Source: Pontibacter russatus
Lineage (GTDB): Bacteria > Bacteroidota > Bacteroidia > Cytophagales > Hymenobacteraceae
Reading direction: 5' to 3'
Assembly (NCBI RefSeq): GCF_009931655.1
Contig: NZ_CP047984.1
Location: forward strand, 2,497,001 to 2,561,000
DNA: 64,000 nucleotides
The stretch's first letter is position 1; the number at the start of each line of letters is the position of its first letter. A model generated the notes under the pieces. It worked only from the letters and a program-made list of their open reading frames with translations, had not been told where the DNA came from and ran no database searches. The position numbers were made by a program, and so were the translations under genes. Below are positions 8,660 to 16,620 of the stretch, one piece after another.

Positions 8660-10363
8660 TTACTCCATATACTCCTGCAGCGGCCGGCCCACGCTTCCGT
8701 TCGGCTCCTGTATATATAGCCAGGCGGCGATGGTGGGGGCAATGTCTGCAATCTCTGTCGGCACGGCACTTTCTCCGGGCTCCACGTTCCATCCGTACCA
8801 TACCAGCGGCACGTGGGTATCGTAGTTGGAGTACGAGCCGTGGGTGGTGCCCTTGCTGCCTCCCTCAAACCAGCCCGGCTCCAGCAGGATGATAACGTCG
8901 CCGGAGCGCTGCGCATTATACCCGTTCTCTACACGGGCCATTAAACCTCCTGCGCCCCAGTTGGCGCCCTGCAGGGTGCTGGCGGCCACGGCGCGCATCA
9001 CGCCCTCATGGCGCATCACCTGCACCGCCACGCGCTGCTGCACATCAACCAGGTTCAGCTTTTTATTGTCGATGAGGTCCCTGTTCAGGTATACCTGCTG
9101 GTTGGTGTAGCGCTCCACCCAGTCGCCGCTGCCATATAGCTTGTCGAGGTAGGCTTCCACAGAGTCGCGCACAATACCCGACGAAGCCACGCCCGCCGGA
9201 ACGTTATTCTCTTTCAGGAATGCCGGTACATGGGCCGCACCGTGGTCTGCCGTCAGGAAGAACAGCACTTCGCCTTTGCCCACCTCCTGCTCTATCTCGT
9301 TTATCAGTTCGCCAATCTCCCGGTCCAGGCGCAGCAGCCCATCCTGTGCCTCCACAGAATTAGGCCCGAATTTGTGCCCGATGTAATCGATGGTGGAGAA
9401 ACTGACGGCCAGGAAGTCGGTGAACTCTCCCTTGCCGAGGCTCTCTCCCCGCAGGGCAGCCAGGGCAAACTCCTTGGTGATGGTGTTGCCGCCAGGCACC
9501 GAGCGCAGCAGTTCGTAATCCTTTTGCCGGATGGCCGGGAGGTTGTGCGGGAACACGGGCTTCACCTCCCCTGGCAGCGTCTCCTCCCAGGGCACGTCGT
9601 CTGCGGTGCTCTCGGTATATGCTGCAATGGGCAGCAGCGTGTTCCAGGGCTCGCTCAGGTACTGGTCCGGCAGCTTTTTGCTGTTAAACTCCTGCACCCA
9701 CTGGGGCAGGTCTGTGCGGTAATAGGTGCTGGTGATCCAGTTGCCCGTGGGCGAGTCGAACCAGTAGGCGGTATTGCCCAGGTGCCCCGCGGGCAGAATG
9801 GAACCGCGGTCTTTCAGCGCGACGCCGATTACCTTGGAGCCCATGTTCGTTGCCAGTCGCAGTTCGTCAGTGATAGTGGTAGTGAGCAGGTTGGCAGGAG
9901 ACATTTTACCGGCATCGGAGGTGCTGCCCACGGTGTTCACGGTTTGGTCTTCCACGCAGTACACCATCTCGCTCCGCTCCCGGCTATACCAGTTGTTGCC
10001 GATAATGCCGTTGAGGGCGGGCACGCTGCCGGTATATACGGACGCATGGCCCGGCCCGGTATAGGTGGGCACGTAGCTGTACTGGTTGTTTTTGAAGTTG
10101 AAGCCCTGCTTCACCAGTTTGCGGAAGCCATCGTTTCCGTACTTGTCCCAGTACCGGTACAGGTAGTCGTAGCGCATCTGGTCTACCACTATGCCGACCA
10201 CCAGCTTTGGCCTCGGCAGCAGCATATCGGTGTTCTCTGAATCGGCAAGCGCCTTGGTTTCAGTGGCAGTTGAAGTGGCGGAGCCCGCGCAGGCGCTCAG
10301 CACGAGCAGACAGGCTGCGGCCACTTTCGCGGCCAAACCGTGCTTTAAAATGCGTTTTTTCAT
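8660..10363 (-). CDS. pafA: PafA-type alkaline phosphatase (lipoprotein)
   Basis: The 567-residue protein is a broad-specificity phosphate monoesterase of the alkaline phosphatase superfamily. A lipoprotein signal peptide with lipobox LSAC (Cys about residue 25) places it in the envelope. Thr102 in the YTGPGH segment is the likely nucleophile. Asn123, and Lys184 with Arg186 in ALKDRGS, keep the spacing of the PafA active-site trio (Asn100, Lys162, Arg164 of the Elizabethkingia enzyme). Metal ligands appear in VVDQM, STIDYIGHKFG and TADHGA. PafA enzymes are known for not being repressed by phosphate. A TATATTTG box lies 23 bases upstream of the start. Confidence 0.9.
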   Translation of the reverse strand: MKKRILKHGLAAKVAAACLLVLSACAGSATSTATETKALADSENTDMLLPRPKLVVGIVVDQMRYDYLYRYWDKYGNDGFRKLVKQGFNFKNNQYSYVPTYTGPGHASVYTGSVPALNGIIGNNWYSRERSEMVYCVEDQTVNTVGSTSDAGKMSPANLLTTTITDELRLATNMGSKVIGVALKDRGSILPAGHLGNTAYWFDSPTGNWITSTYYRTDLPQWVQEFNSKKLPDQYLSEPWNTLLPIAAYTESTADDVPWEETLPGEVKPVFPHNLPAIRQKDYELLRSVPGGNTITKEFALAALRGESLGKGEFTDFLAVSFSTIDYIGHKFGPNSVEAQDGLLRLDREIGELINEIEQEVGKGEVLFFLTADHGAAHVPAFLKENNVPAGVASSGIVRDSVEAYLDKLYGSGDWVERYTNQQVYLNRDLIDNKKLNLVDVQQRVAVQVMRHEGVMRAVAASTLQGANWGAGGLMARVENGYNAQRSGDVIILLEPGWFEGGSKGTTHGSYSNYDTHVPLVWYGWNVEPGESAVPTEIADIAPTIAAWLYIQEPNGSVGRPLQEYME

Positions 10364-10386
10364 ATATGATACTGTATACCCGCCTA

Positions 10387-10394
10387 CAAATATA
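10387..10394 (-). promoter_or_regulatory. -7 promoter box of pafA
   Basis: On the minus strand TATATTTG matches the Bacteroidota -7 consensus TAnnTTTG and lies 23 bases upstream of the pafA ATG. No matching TTG at the right distance was found. Confidence 0.55.
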
Positions 10395-10476
10395 ACAGGT
10401 AATGCCGCTTTCTTGCCATCTTACGACGCTTTTGCGCGCTTTTCACGGATTGGTGCGACACGGCACAGACACCCCG

Positions 10477-10516
10477 AAAAAAAAGCAGCGCTCCTGCTGT
10501 TGCCGGGCGCTGCTGC
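10477..10516 (-). terminator. Terminator of the atp operon after atpG
   Basis: On the minus strand a GCAGCAGCGC ... GCGCTGCT stem is followed by an eight-base T run. It sits 18 bases after the atpG stop codon. Confidence 0.85.
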
Positions 10517-10533
10517 AAAAAGGTCCTGTTTCT

Positions 10534-11424
10534 TTATTTCGCTGCCAGTGCCTCTGCACCACCCACAATCTCAAGGATTTCCTTGGTGATGGCTGCCTGA
10601 CGCGTCCTGTTATACGTTAGCTTCAGCTCTTTTATAAGCTCGCCGGCGTTCTCCGTTGCTTTGTCCATGGCGGTCATACGGGCACCGTGCTCCGAAGCGT
10701 TCGACTCCAGCACAGCTTTGTATACCTGTATTTTCAGCGACTTCGGGATCAGCTCTTCAATTATCTGCTCTTTCGACGGCTCGAAGGTATAGTCCACCAG
10801 CATGGCCGCAGCATCAGCTGCTACAGCAGGTTTGTCTTCAATAGGCAGAAACTGCTCGTGCCGCACGATTTGAGTCGCTACGTTCTTGAACTCGTTATAC
10901 ACCAGGTCTACCTGGTCATACTCCTTTGCCACAAAACCATCCATGGCCCGCTCCGCCGCGCCGCGCACCGTGTCAAAAGACAAATTCGTAAAGACGCCGC
11001 TGTAGTCACCGATGACCGGCATGCCCCGCTTGTTGAAGGCGTCCAGGGCCTTTTTGCCGATGGTGAGCACCGTCACGTTGCCTGCGGCAGCCTGGCTGCT
11101 GTACTTGCTGCCGATCAGGGCCACGACGGCCTTCACGATGTTGGCATTGAACGCGCCCGCCAGGCCCCGGTCAGAAGTCACGGCGATGATCAGCACGCGG
11201 TTCACATCGCGCTTTTCGGCGTATATGTTCGTTACAGTGCCCTCTGTCTGCGACGACAGGTTTGCCAGAATGCCGCTCAGGCGCTGCGCGTAGGGGCGCA
11301 TGCGCATGATATTGTCCTGGGCACGCCGCAACTTCGCAGCCGACACCATTTTCATGGCTTTGGTAATCTGCTGTGTCGAAGAAACTGAAACAATGCGGCT
11401 CCTGACTTCTTTTAAACTCGCCAT
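10534..11424 (-). CDS. atpG: ATP synthase F1 subunit gamma
   Basis: AtpG forms the central rotor shaft of F1Fo ATP synthase. The 296-residue sequence starts MASLKEVRSRIVSVSSTQQITKAMKMV and ends in the long helix RQAAITKEILEIVGGAEAL, the two coiled-coil helices typical of gamma. It is the last gene of the minus-strand atp operon. The distance from atpA is 69 bases and is filled by a strong hairpin (11443-11484), and a terminator follows the gene. The beta and epsilon genes (atpD, atpC) do not follow, as is usual in Bacteroidota where they sit elsewhere. Confidence 0.97.
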   Translation of the reverse strand: MASLKEVRSRIVSVSSTQQITKAMKMVSAAKLRRAQDNIMRMRPYAQRLSGILANLSSQTEGTVTNIYAEKRDVNRVLIIAVTSDRGLAGAFNANIVKAVVALIGSKYSSQAAAGNVTVLTIGKKALDAFNKRGMPVIGDYSGVFTNLSFDTVRGAAERAMDGFVAKEYDQVDLVYNEFKNVATQIVRHEQFLPIEDKPAVAADAAAMLVDYTFEPSKEQIIEELIPKSLKIQVYKAVLESNASEHGARMTAMDKATENAGELIKELKLTYNRTRQAAITKEILEIVGGAEALAAK

Positions 11425-11442
11425 ATGGTTTTATTGTAGCAT

Positions 11443-11484
11443 AAAGGCAGGAGCTAAAGGAATGCGCCTTTAACTCCTGCCTTT
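11443..11484 (-). other. Intercistronic hairpin between atpA and atpG
   Basis: An 18-base arm (11443-11460) pairs almost fully with 11467-11484 around a six-base loop. On the minus strand the hairpin is followed by ATGCTACAATAAA rather than a T run. It probably protects or sets the end of the atpA part of the message rather than terminating all transcription, because atpG lacks its own clear promoter. Confidence 0.6.
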
Positions 11485-11493
11485 TATATAGGT

Positions 11494-13074
11494 CTATTTC
11501 TTGTAACTGGCTGCCACCTCGCGCGCCACCTGCTTCAGGGTTCCGGTAATCTGATCATCCAGCTTTCCGGCCCGCAGGGCACTCAGCACATCGGCGTGTT
11601 GCGCGCGCAGGTTACGCAGGAAGTCCTTCTCAAAAGCTCTCACCTCGTTTACCGGCACGCTGTCCAGCAAGCCGTTTGTGGCGCAGTAGATAATGGCCAC
11701 CTGCTCTTCTACCGCTACCGGGGAAAGCTGCGACTGCTTCAGGATTTCCAGGTTGCGGCGGCCGCGCTCAATGGTCAGTTTGGTAGAGGCGTCCAGGTCT
11801 GAACCGAACTTGGCAAACGCCTCCAGTTCGCGGAACTGCGCCTGGTCCAGTTTCAGGGTACCGGCCACCTTTTTCATGGACTTGATCTGAGCCGAACCAC
11901 CCACACGCGATACCGAGATACCTACGTTAATGGCAGGACGGATACCGGCGTTGAACAGGTTGGTCTCCAGGAAGATCTGCCCGTCGGTAATCGAGATCAC
12001 GTTGGTGGGGATATAGGCAGACACGTCTCCGGCCTGCGTCTCGATGATCGGGAGAGCCGTTAAGGAACCACCGCCTTTCACCAGGTGCCGGATGGAGTCC
12101 GGAAGGTCGTTCATGTTCTGTGCGATCTCGTCCGAGTTGTTGATCTTGGCTGCACGCTCCAGCAGGCGGGAGTGCAGGTAAAACACGTCGCCTGGGTAGG
12201 CTTCGCGTCCAGGCGGGCGGCGCAGCAGCAGCGACACCTCACGGTAGGCCACTGCCTGCTTCGACAGGTCGTCATATACCACCAGGGCCGGACGGCCGGT
12301 GTCGCGGAAGAACTCGCCGATGGCGGCACCGGTAAATGGTGCGAAGAACTGCATTGGTGCAGGGTCGGCCGCCGTGGCCGCCACTACTACCGTGTAGGCC
12401 ATCGCACCGCCTTCTTCCAGCGATTTCACAATCTGCGCTACCGTGGACGCTTTCTGGCCAATGGCCACATAGATACAGAACACAGGCTCGCCTCTGTCGA
12501 AGTACTCGCGCTGGTTCAGGATGGTGTCAATCGCCACGGTTGATTTACCTGTCTGGCGGTCCCCGATGATAAGCTCGCGCTGGCCGCGGCCAATCGGAAT
12601 CATCGAGTCAATTGCTTTGATGCCCGTCTGCATCGGCTCGTTTACCGGCTGGCGGTATATAACGCCCGGGGCCTTGCGTTCCAGCGGCATCTCATATAGC
12701 TCGCCCGAAATTGGGCCCTTGCCGTCAATCGGCTGGCCGAGCGTATTTACCACGCGGCCTATGATGCCTTCGCCTACCTGAATAGAGGCGATACGGTTTG
12801 TTCTCTTTACAGTGGCACCTTCTTTTATTTCGCTGTAGTCGCCGAGCAACACGGCTCCCACGTTGTCTTCCTCCAGGTTAAGCACAAGGGCCTGAAGTCC
12901 GTTCTCAAATTCTAAAAGCTCCCCGGACTGTGCCTTAGAAAGGCCGTAGATGCGGGCGACACCGTCTCCGACCTGCAGCACTGTTCCTACTTCTTCCAGT
13001 TCCGCCTCGGTGCGGAAGTTGGACAGCTGTTCTCTTAATATGGCTGATACTTCATCAGGTCTTACTTCTGCCAT
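11494..13074 (-). CDS. atpA: ATP synthase F1 subunit alpha
   Basis: AtpA forms, with beta, the catalytic hexamer of ATP synthase and binds nucleotide at non-catalytic sites. The 526-residue protein has the P-loop GDRQTGKS near residue 170, the N-terminal beta-barrel ([11 protein letters not shown]), and the signature [19 protein letters not shown] near residue 380. The ATG at 13074 lies two bases after the atpH stop codon, so the genes are tightly coupled. The assignment is certain. Confidence 0.98.
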   Translation of the reverse strand: MAEVRPDEVSAILREQLSNFRTEAELEEVGTVLQVGDGVARIYGLSKAQSGELLEFENGLQALVLNLEEDNVGAVLLGDYSEIKEGATVKRTNRIASIQVGEGIIGRVVNTLGQPIDGKGPISGELYEMPLERKAPGVIYRQPVNEPMQTGIKAIDSMIPIGRGQRELIIGDRQTGKSTVAIDTILNQREYFDRGEPVFCIYVAIGQKASTVAQIVKSLEEGGAMAYTVVVAATAADPAPMQFFAPFTGAAIGEFFRDTGRPALVVYDDLSKQAVAYREVSLLLRRPPGREAYPGDVFYLHSRLLERAAKINNSDEIAQNMNDLPDSIRHLVKGGGSLTALPIIETQAGDVSAYIPTNVISITDGQIFLETNLFNAGIRPAINVGISVSRVGGSAQIKSMKKVAGTLKLDQAQFRELEAFAKFGSDLDASTKLTIERGRRNLEILKQSQLSPVAVEEQVAIIYCATNGLLDSVPVNEVRAFEKDFLRNLRAQHADVLSALRAGKLDDQITGTLKQVAREVAASYKK

Positions 13075-13076
13075 GA

Positions 13077-13634
13077 TTATAGTTTATTAATATAGGAGTT
13101 GTCTTTAAAATCATTTCTCAGTTTGCGCAGGCTGTTCCGCACAGAGCTGTCTATTTGTTGGTCGCCCACGCGCAGCACGAAACCACCGATGAGCGCGGGG
13201 TCTACCGACTCTTTCAGTTGGATGGATTTGCCGGTTTCAGCGGTTAATCGCTTTATCAGGGATTCCCGTTGCGTCGGCGCAAGCGGGTAAGCGCTTGTCA
13301 CGGTTGCTATCTGGATGCCCTTTACCTCGTTGTACTGCTTCTCAAACTCAGCGGTCATGGGCAGCAGTACCGCCTCCCGGTTTTTCTGGGCCACGAGGTT
13401 AAAGAACAGCAGGGTCATGGGCTGCACCTTGCCCGTAAAGATGCTGTTGATTACCTTCAGCTTCTTGTCTGACTTAATGACCGGGTTTGTGAGCAGCAAC
13501 TCGAAGCCCCTGTTCTGCGCAACGACGGAGGAGAACAGCAGCATATCCTGGTGCACCTGCTCCAGGACCCCTTTCTCGCCCGCCAGCTCAATCAGCGACT
13601 TCGCGTACCTGGAAGCAACTCTTATATCTGACAT
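13077..13634 (-). CDS. atpH: ATP synthase F1 subunit delta
   Basis: The delta subunit (OSCP) joins the top of F1 to the peripheral stalk. The 185-residue sequence starts with the helical [18 protein letters not shown] segment and ends with the conserved [20 protein letters not shown] region and a short basic tail. It lies between atpF (57 bases upstream) and atpA (two bases downstream). Length and order are typical. Confidence 0.96.
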   Translation of the reverse strand: MSDIRVASRYAKSLIELAGEKGVLEQVHQDMLLFSSVVAQNRGFELLLTNPVIKSDKKLKVINSIFTGKVQPMTLLFFNLVAQKNREAVLLPMTAEFEKQYNEVKGIQIATVTSAYPLAPTQRESLIKRLTAETGKSIQLKESVDPALIGGFVLRVGDQQIDSSVRNSLRKLRNDFKDNSYINKL

Positions 13635-13691
13635 AATTTCTTATATAGGAAGCATGCCTCTCGCTCAGGAAAGGCACCATCAGCTTATGTT

Positions 13692-14186
13692 TTAGTAAAG
13701 TGTTACTTCGCGCACATAGTCCTGTGCCAGCGCCTGCTGTGCCTGCGGGTCGCTCAGTTCTCTGCGGAGGATGCGTTCCGCTATCTCGATGGAGAGTGCT
13801 GCAGCCTGGTTTTTCACCTCTGCGATGGCGGCGCGCTTCTCAGTCTCGATCGCTTCGCGGGCCATGGCAATCATGCGGGCACCTTCTTCGTTCGCTTTTT
13901 CCTTTGCCCGCTCCACCAGGTTGTTGCCAGCCTCTGTCGCGTCTCTGAGTATCTTGTCGCGCTCCAGGCGCGCCTGTGCCAGCAGTTTCTCGTTCTCAGC
14001 CTTCAGGCCCTGCATCTCCAGCTTTGCCTTCTCCGCTGCGCTCAGGGCGCCCTCAATGGATGCCTCGCGCTCGTGCAGCGCCTTCATGATCGGCTTCCAG
14101 GCAAACTTTGTCAGCAGGAACAAAACGATCAAGAACGTGACTGCCTGCCAGAAAATCAGACCTATACCAGGGGTTACTAATTCCAT
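13692..14186 (-). CDS. atpF: ATP synthase Fo subunit b
   Basis: Subunit b is the membrane-anchored peripheral stalk. The 164-residue protein has one N-terminal membrane helix (about residues 7-26, IGLIFWQAVTFLIVLFLL). A long charged coiled coil rich in Glu, Lys and Ala follows. A 140-base gap containing a small hairpin separates it from atpE. Confidence 0.95.
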   Translation of the reverse strand: MELVTPGIGLIFWQAVTFLIVLFLLTKFAWKPIMKALHEREASIEGALSAAEKAKLEMQGLKAENEKLLAQARLERDKILRDATEAGNNLVERAKEKANEEGARMIAMAREAIETEKRAAIAEVKNQAAALSIEIAERILRRELSDPQAQQALAQDYVREVTLY

Positions 14187-14282
14187 TATGCTATAATTTG
14201 AAAATCGCTATATGAGGATGGCTCCGTTTGCCGCCAGGCGCTACGTCTGCCTTTTTAACTATCACTATAGGTTAGATCTCAT

Positions 14283-14305
14283 CGTCCGGACCATTCGTCC
14301 GGACG
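14283..14305 (-). other. Hairpin between atpE and atpF
   Basis: CGTCCGGA (14283-14290) pairs with TCCGGACG (14298-14305) around a seven-base loop. It lies in the unusually long (140-base) gap downstream of atpE. It could stabilise the atpE end of the message, since subunit c is needed in many copies; this is inference. Confidence 0.5.
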
Positions 14306-14326
14306 AGAGACCTGCAAAAACTATTG

Positions 14327-14587
14327 CTAGCCTTTGAAAGAGATCAGCAGGCAAACCACCACACCGAACAGCGCAACGCCTTCGATAAGGGCAGCAGCGA
14401 TAATCATGGCAGTCTGGATTTTGCCACCAGCCTCAGGCTGACGAGCGATAGATTCCATGGCGGAGCCACCGATTCTACCAATACCCAAACCAGCGCCAAG
14501 GGCCACTAGACCGGCACCGATACCGGCACCCATGATCGCGAAACCTGCGCCTTCTGACAGAGCTTGAAGCAGAATTGCTAATAGCAT
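14327..14587 (-). CDS. atpE: ATP synthase Fo subunit c
   Basis: The 86-residue proteolipid forms the rotating c-ring. Two membrane helices are joined by a polar loop with RQPEAGG. The first helix is Gly/Ala-rich (GAGIGAGLVALGAGLGIGRIGG). The second carries the ion-binding Glu in IIAAALIEGVALFGVV. The Glu sits in a proton-type context, though a sodium-type site cannot be excluded by eye. The gene is between atpB (39 bases upstream) and atpF. Confidence 0.96.
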   Translation of the reverse strand: MLLAILLQALSEGAGFAIMGAGIGAGLVALGAGLGIGRIGGSAMESIARQPEAGGKIQTAMIIAAALIEGVALFGVVVCLLISFKG

Positions 14588-14626
14588 AATTATAGTTATA
14601 TATAGTTAAAAAAAAGAAATTCAGAT

Positions 14627-15667
14627 TTAATGGCCTCCGTCCCCGTAGCCCATGTCCTCCACATGGTCGTGTTCTTCCACGGCCCCGCCAAAATACATGG
14701 CAGAAAGCAGCGTGAAGATATAGGCCTGCAGCAGGCCCACGAACAGCTCCAGGAAGTTCATGAAGATGGCAAAGGCAATGCTCAGCGGGGCCACCGCAAG
14801 GCTCTCAAAGATAAAGATAAGGCTGAACAGCGAAAGGATAACAATGTGGCCCGCGGTGATGTTGGCAAAAAGCCGGACCATCAGTGAGAAGGGCTTGGTG
14901 ATAATGCCGATAAGCTCCACCGGAATCATGATAGGGGCCAGCCATACCGGAACACCCGGCGTGGAGAAGATATGCGACCAGTACCCCTTGTTGCCGCTAA
15001 ACACGGTGATGAGCAGTGTCATGACGGCCAGCACCATCGTGACAGCGATGTTGCCGGTCAGGTTGGCTCCCCCGGGCGTAAGCCCCAGCAGGTTATTGAA
15101 CCAGATAAAGAAAAAGATGGTGAGCAGAAACGGCATGTAGCGCTCGTATTTGGGGCCGATGTTCGCTTTGGCGATGTCGTCGCGGATAAAAATGATGATG
15201 GGCTCAAAGAACGACTGAATGCCGCTCGGCGCCCGGCCCTCGTTCTTTTTGTAACGGGCCGCAATCACGAAGAAGATAATGAGCATCAGCGCCACGCTCA
15301 ACAGCATGGAGGCCACGTTCTTGGTTAGCGAAAGGTCGTACAGGCCACTGTATCCCTCCACCGGCTCCCCTGCCGCATCGGCTTTGTATATATGGCCGTG
15401 GTCCAGCACATATCCGTTGTAGGGCACTTCTCCGCCATGCTCATCAAAGAAGTTGCTGGAGGAAAAGACCTGCAGTTGTCCGTTGTCCCACAGGATGACC
15501 GGCAGGTACAGCTCCAGGCCGTGTGCAAACTCCCACTTGTGCGCATCCGCAATGTGGTGCATGATCATGTCTCCAGGGCTGAACTCACCACCTTCTTCGG
15601 CCGGGGCCTCAGCCGCAAAGGCCGGAAGGGTAAAAAAGCACAGCAGCAAAACAATTAACTTCTTCAT
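14627..15667 (-). CDS. atpB: ATP synthase Fo subunit a
   Basis: Subunit a is the stator half-channel for protons next to the c-ring. The protein has the C-terminal helices with MVRLFANITAGHIV carrying the essential Arg, and the GxxELFVGLLQAYIFTLL helix. As in other Bacteroidota it carries an N-terminal extension with a signal peptide (KKLIVLLLCFFTLPAFAAEA) and a periplasmic segment. The ATG at 15667 (346 residues) is preferred because it puts the signal peptide at the N-terminus; an in-frame ATG at 15694 would add nine residues. A His- and Asp-rich tail (EEHDHVEDMGYGDGGH) ends the protein. Confidence 0.95.
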   Translation of the reverse strand: MKKLIVLLLCFFTLPAFAAEAPAEEGGEFSPGDMIMHHIADAHKWEFAHGLELYLPVILWDNGQLQVFSSSNFFDEHGGEVPYNGYVLDHGHIYKADAAGEPVEGYSGLYDLSLTKNVASMLLSVALMLIIFFVIAARYKKNEGRAPSGIQSFFEPIIIFIRDDIAKANIGPKYERYMPFLLTIFFFIWFNNLLGLTPGGANLTGNIAVTMVLAVMTLLITVFSGNKGYWSHIFSTPGVPVWLAPIMIPVELIGIITKPFSLMVRLFANITAGHIVILSLFSLIFIFESLAVAPLSIAFAIFMNFLELFVGLLQAYIFTLLSAMYFGGAVEEHDHVEDMGYGDGGH

Positions 15668-15705
15668 CAATAGAGATTTAGCAACAGAGTCCATAAAGCG
15701 GTGCC

Positions 15706-16095
15706 TTACACTTGGTTCTGCTTTTTCAAATTGGGCCGCAAGTTAGCCAATAAGCTGTAAATTTCAAATCCGGTAAAGAGAAAATATAATGCGAAGAAGT
15801 TCAGCACGAACTGCAGCTCGTTTTCGGAGAACAGGTACACATATATAAACACGACGCCGATGCTCAGCATCATCCGGAAGCCCATAGACCCGAAGTAGTA
15901 AAGTTGGAAGTTATCCTGGTCGTAACTGATGCCGAGCCGGGTGATATAGAAGGTGCCCGCTGTGACCAGCACAAAGAACGCCAGGATGTACCACACGTAC
16001 GCATGCACCAGCGCATCGGCCGTAAAATACGACAGGGCGCCGATGCCAAGGCCCACAACTCCTGAGAACACCGACAAGTTTCGAAGAAAATTCAC
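15706..16095 (-). CDS. AtpI-like membrane protein of the atp operon
   Basis: The 129-residue protein has four hydrophobic helices (about 10-28, 33-51, 70-89, 95-113) and a basic C-terminus. It sits between atpZ and atpB with only five and 38 bases on each side. Position and shape match the poorly conserved ATP synthase I protein, which is thought to help c-ring assembly or magnesium supply. The sequence itself gives no catalytic motif, so the name rests on context. Confidence 0.65.
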   Translation of the reverse strand: MNFLRNLSVFSGVVGLGIGALSYFTADALVHAYVWYILAFFVLVTAGTFYITRLGISYDQDNFQLYYFGSMGFRMMLSIGVVFIYVYLFSENELQFVLNFFALYFLFTGFEIYSLLANLRPNLKKQNQV

Positions 16096-16100
16096 GTAAG

Positions 16101-16337
16101 CTATTTTTTATTGAGTGATAGAATAACCAGCACCATGGAGGCCACCACGGCCAGCACCAGCAGCACGATGGTAAACCACGGGTTCTCCGTCTGGAAATAA
16201 GCGTCCAGTTTCCCTCCTGCAAAGGCAGCCAGCACCATCGCCCCAATCATCTGGAAGGCGAGGCCGGAGTACTTCAGGTAGGGCTTCACGCTGTCCTCGC
16301 GCGAGGGCTTTGGTTTCTGGTCTGGCGTTTGGTCCAT
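16101..16337 (-). CDS. atpZ: AtpZ/AtpI-family protein
   Basis: This 78-residue protein has a polar Lys/Pro/Gln-rich start, then two membrane helices (GLAFQMIGAMVLAAFAGGKLD and PWFTIVLLVLAVVASMVLVI) joined by a short loop. That is the AtpZ pattern, including the conserved GxxF-G-GxxLD motif. It is the first gene of the atp operon and follows a good -7 box (TACCTTTG). Its role is probably as an assembly factor for the Fo part. Confidence 0.8.
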   Translation of the reverse strand: MDQTPDQKPKPSREDSVKPYLKYSGLAFQMIGAMVLAAFAGGKLDAYFQTENPWFTIVLLVLAVVASMVLVILSLNKK

Positions 16338-16353
16338 GTGTTACAGCCTTTTA

Positions 16354-16361
16354 CAAAGGTA
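16354..16361 (-). promoter_or_regulatory. -7 promoter box of the atp operon
   Basis: TACCTTTG on the minus strand lies 16 bases upstream of the first atp start codon. No TTG was found 17-23 bases further upstream. Confidence 0.55.
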
Positions 16362-16477
16362 AGCATTTTAAAGTCATCTCTGCCGCGCGGTCACAAAAGC
16401 GGCATTGCGAAATTGCGGCTCCGCCTGAAACCATTTAGAATTTTGTATAGTTCAATAGCAGGCTGCAAAACAGCCGC

Positions 16478-16510
16478 TTGCCCAACTATTGGCAGAATGT
16501 TGTATTTTTG
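16478..16510 (+). promoter_or_regulatory. Promoter of the sprE-PBP-uvrC operon
   Basis: TTG (16478-16480), a 22-base spacer and TATTTTTG (16503-16510) match the Bacteroidota promoter pattern TTG-N17-23-TAnnTTTG. The predicted leader is about 105-135 bases, depending on the start codon used. Confidence 0.65.
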
Positions 16511-16620
16511 CAGGAGGTGCCTGGCATATAGGGGCAGGCTCAGGTTTCCGGCGTGCTCATGAGCCGCCGCCACACTCATACTGAAAGCTTGCGCCGCTAC
16601 GTTTACACCTTATATATATA

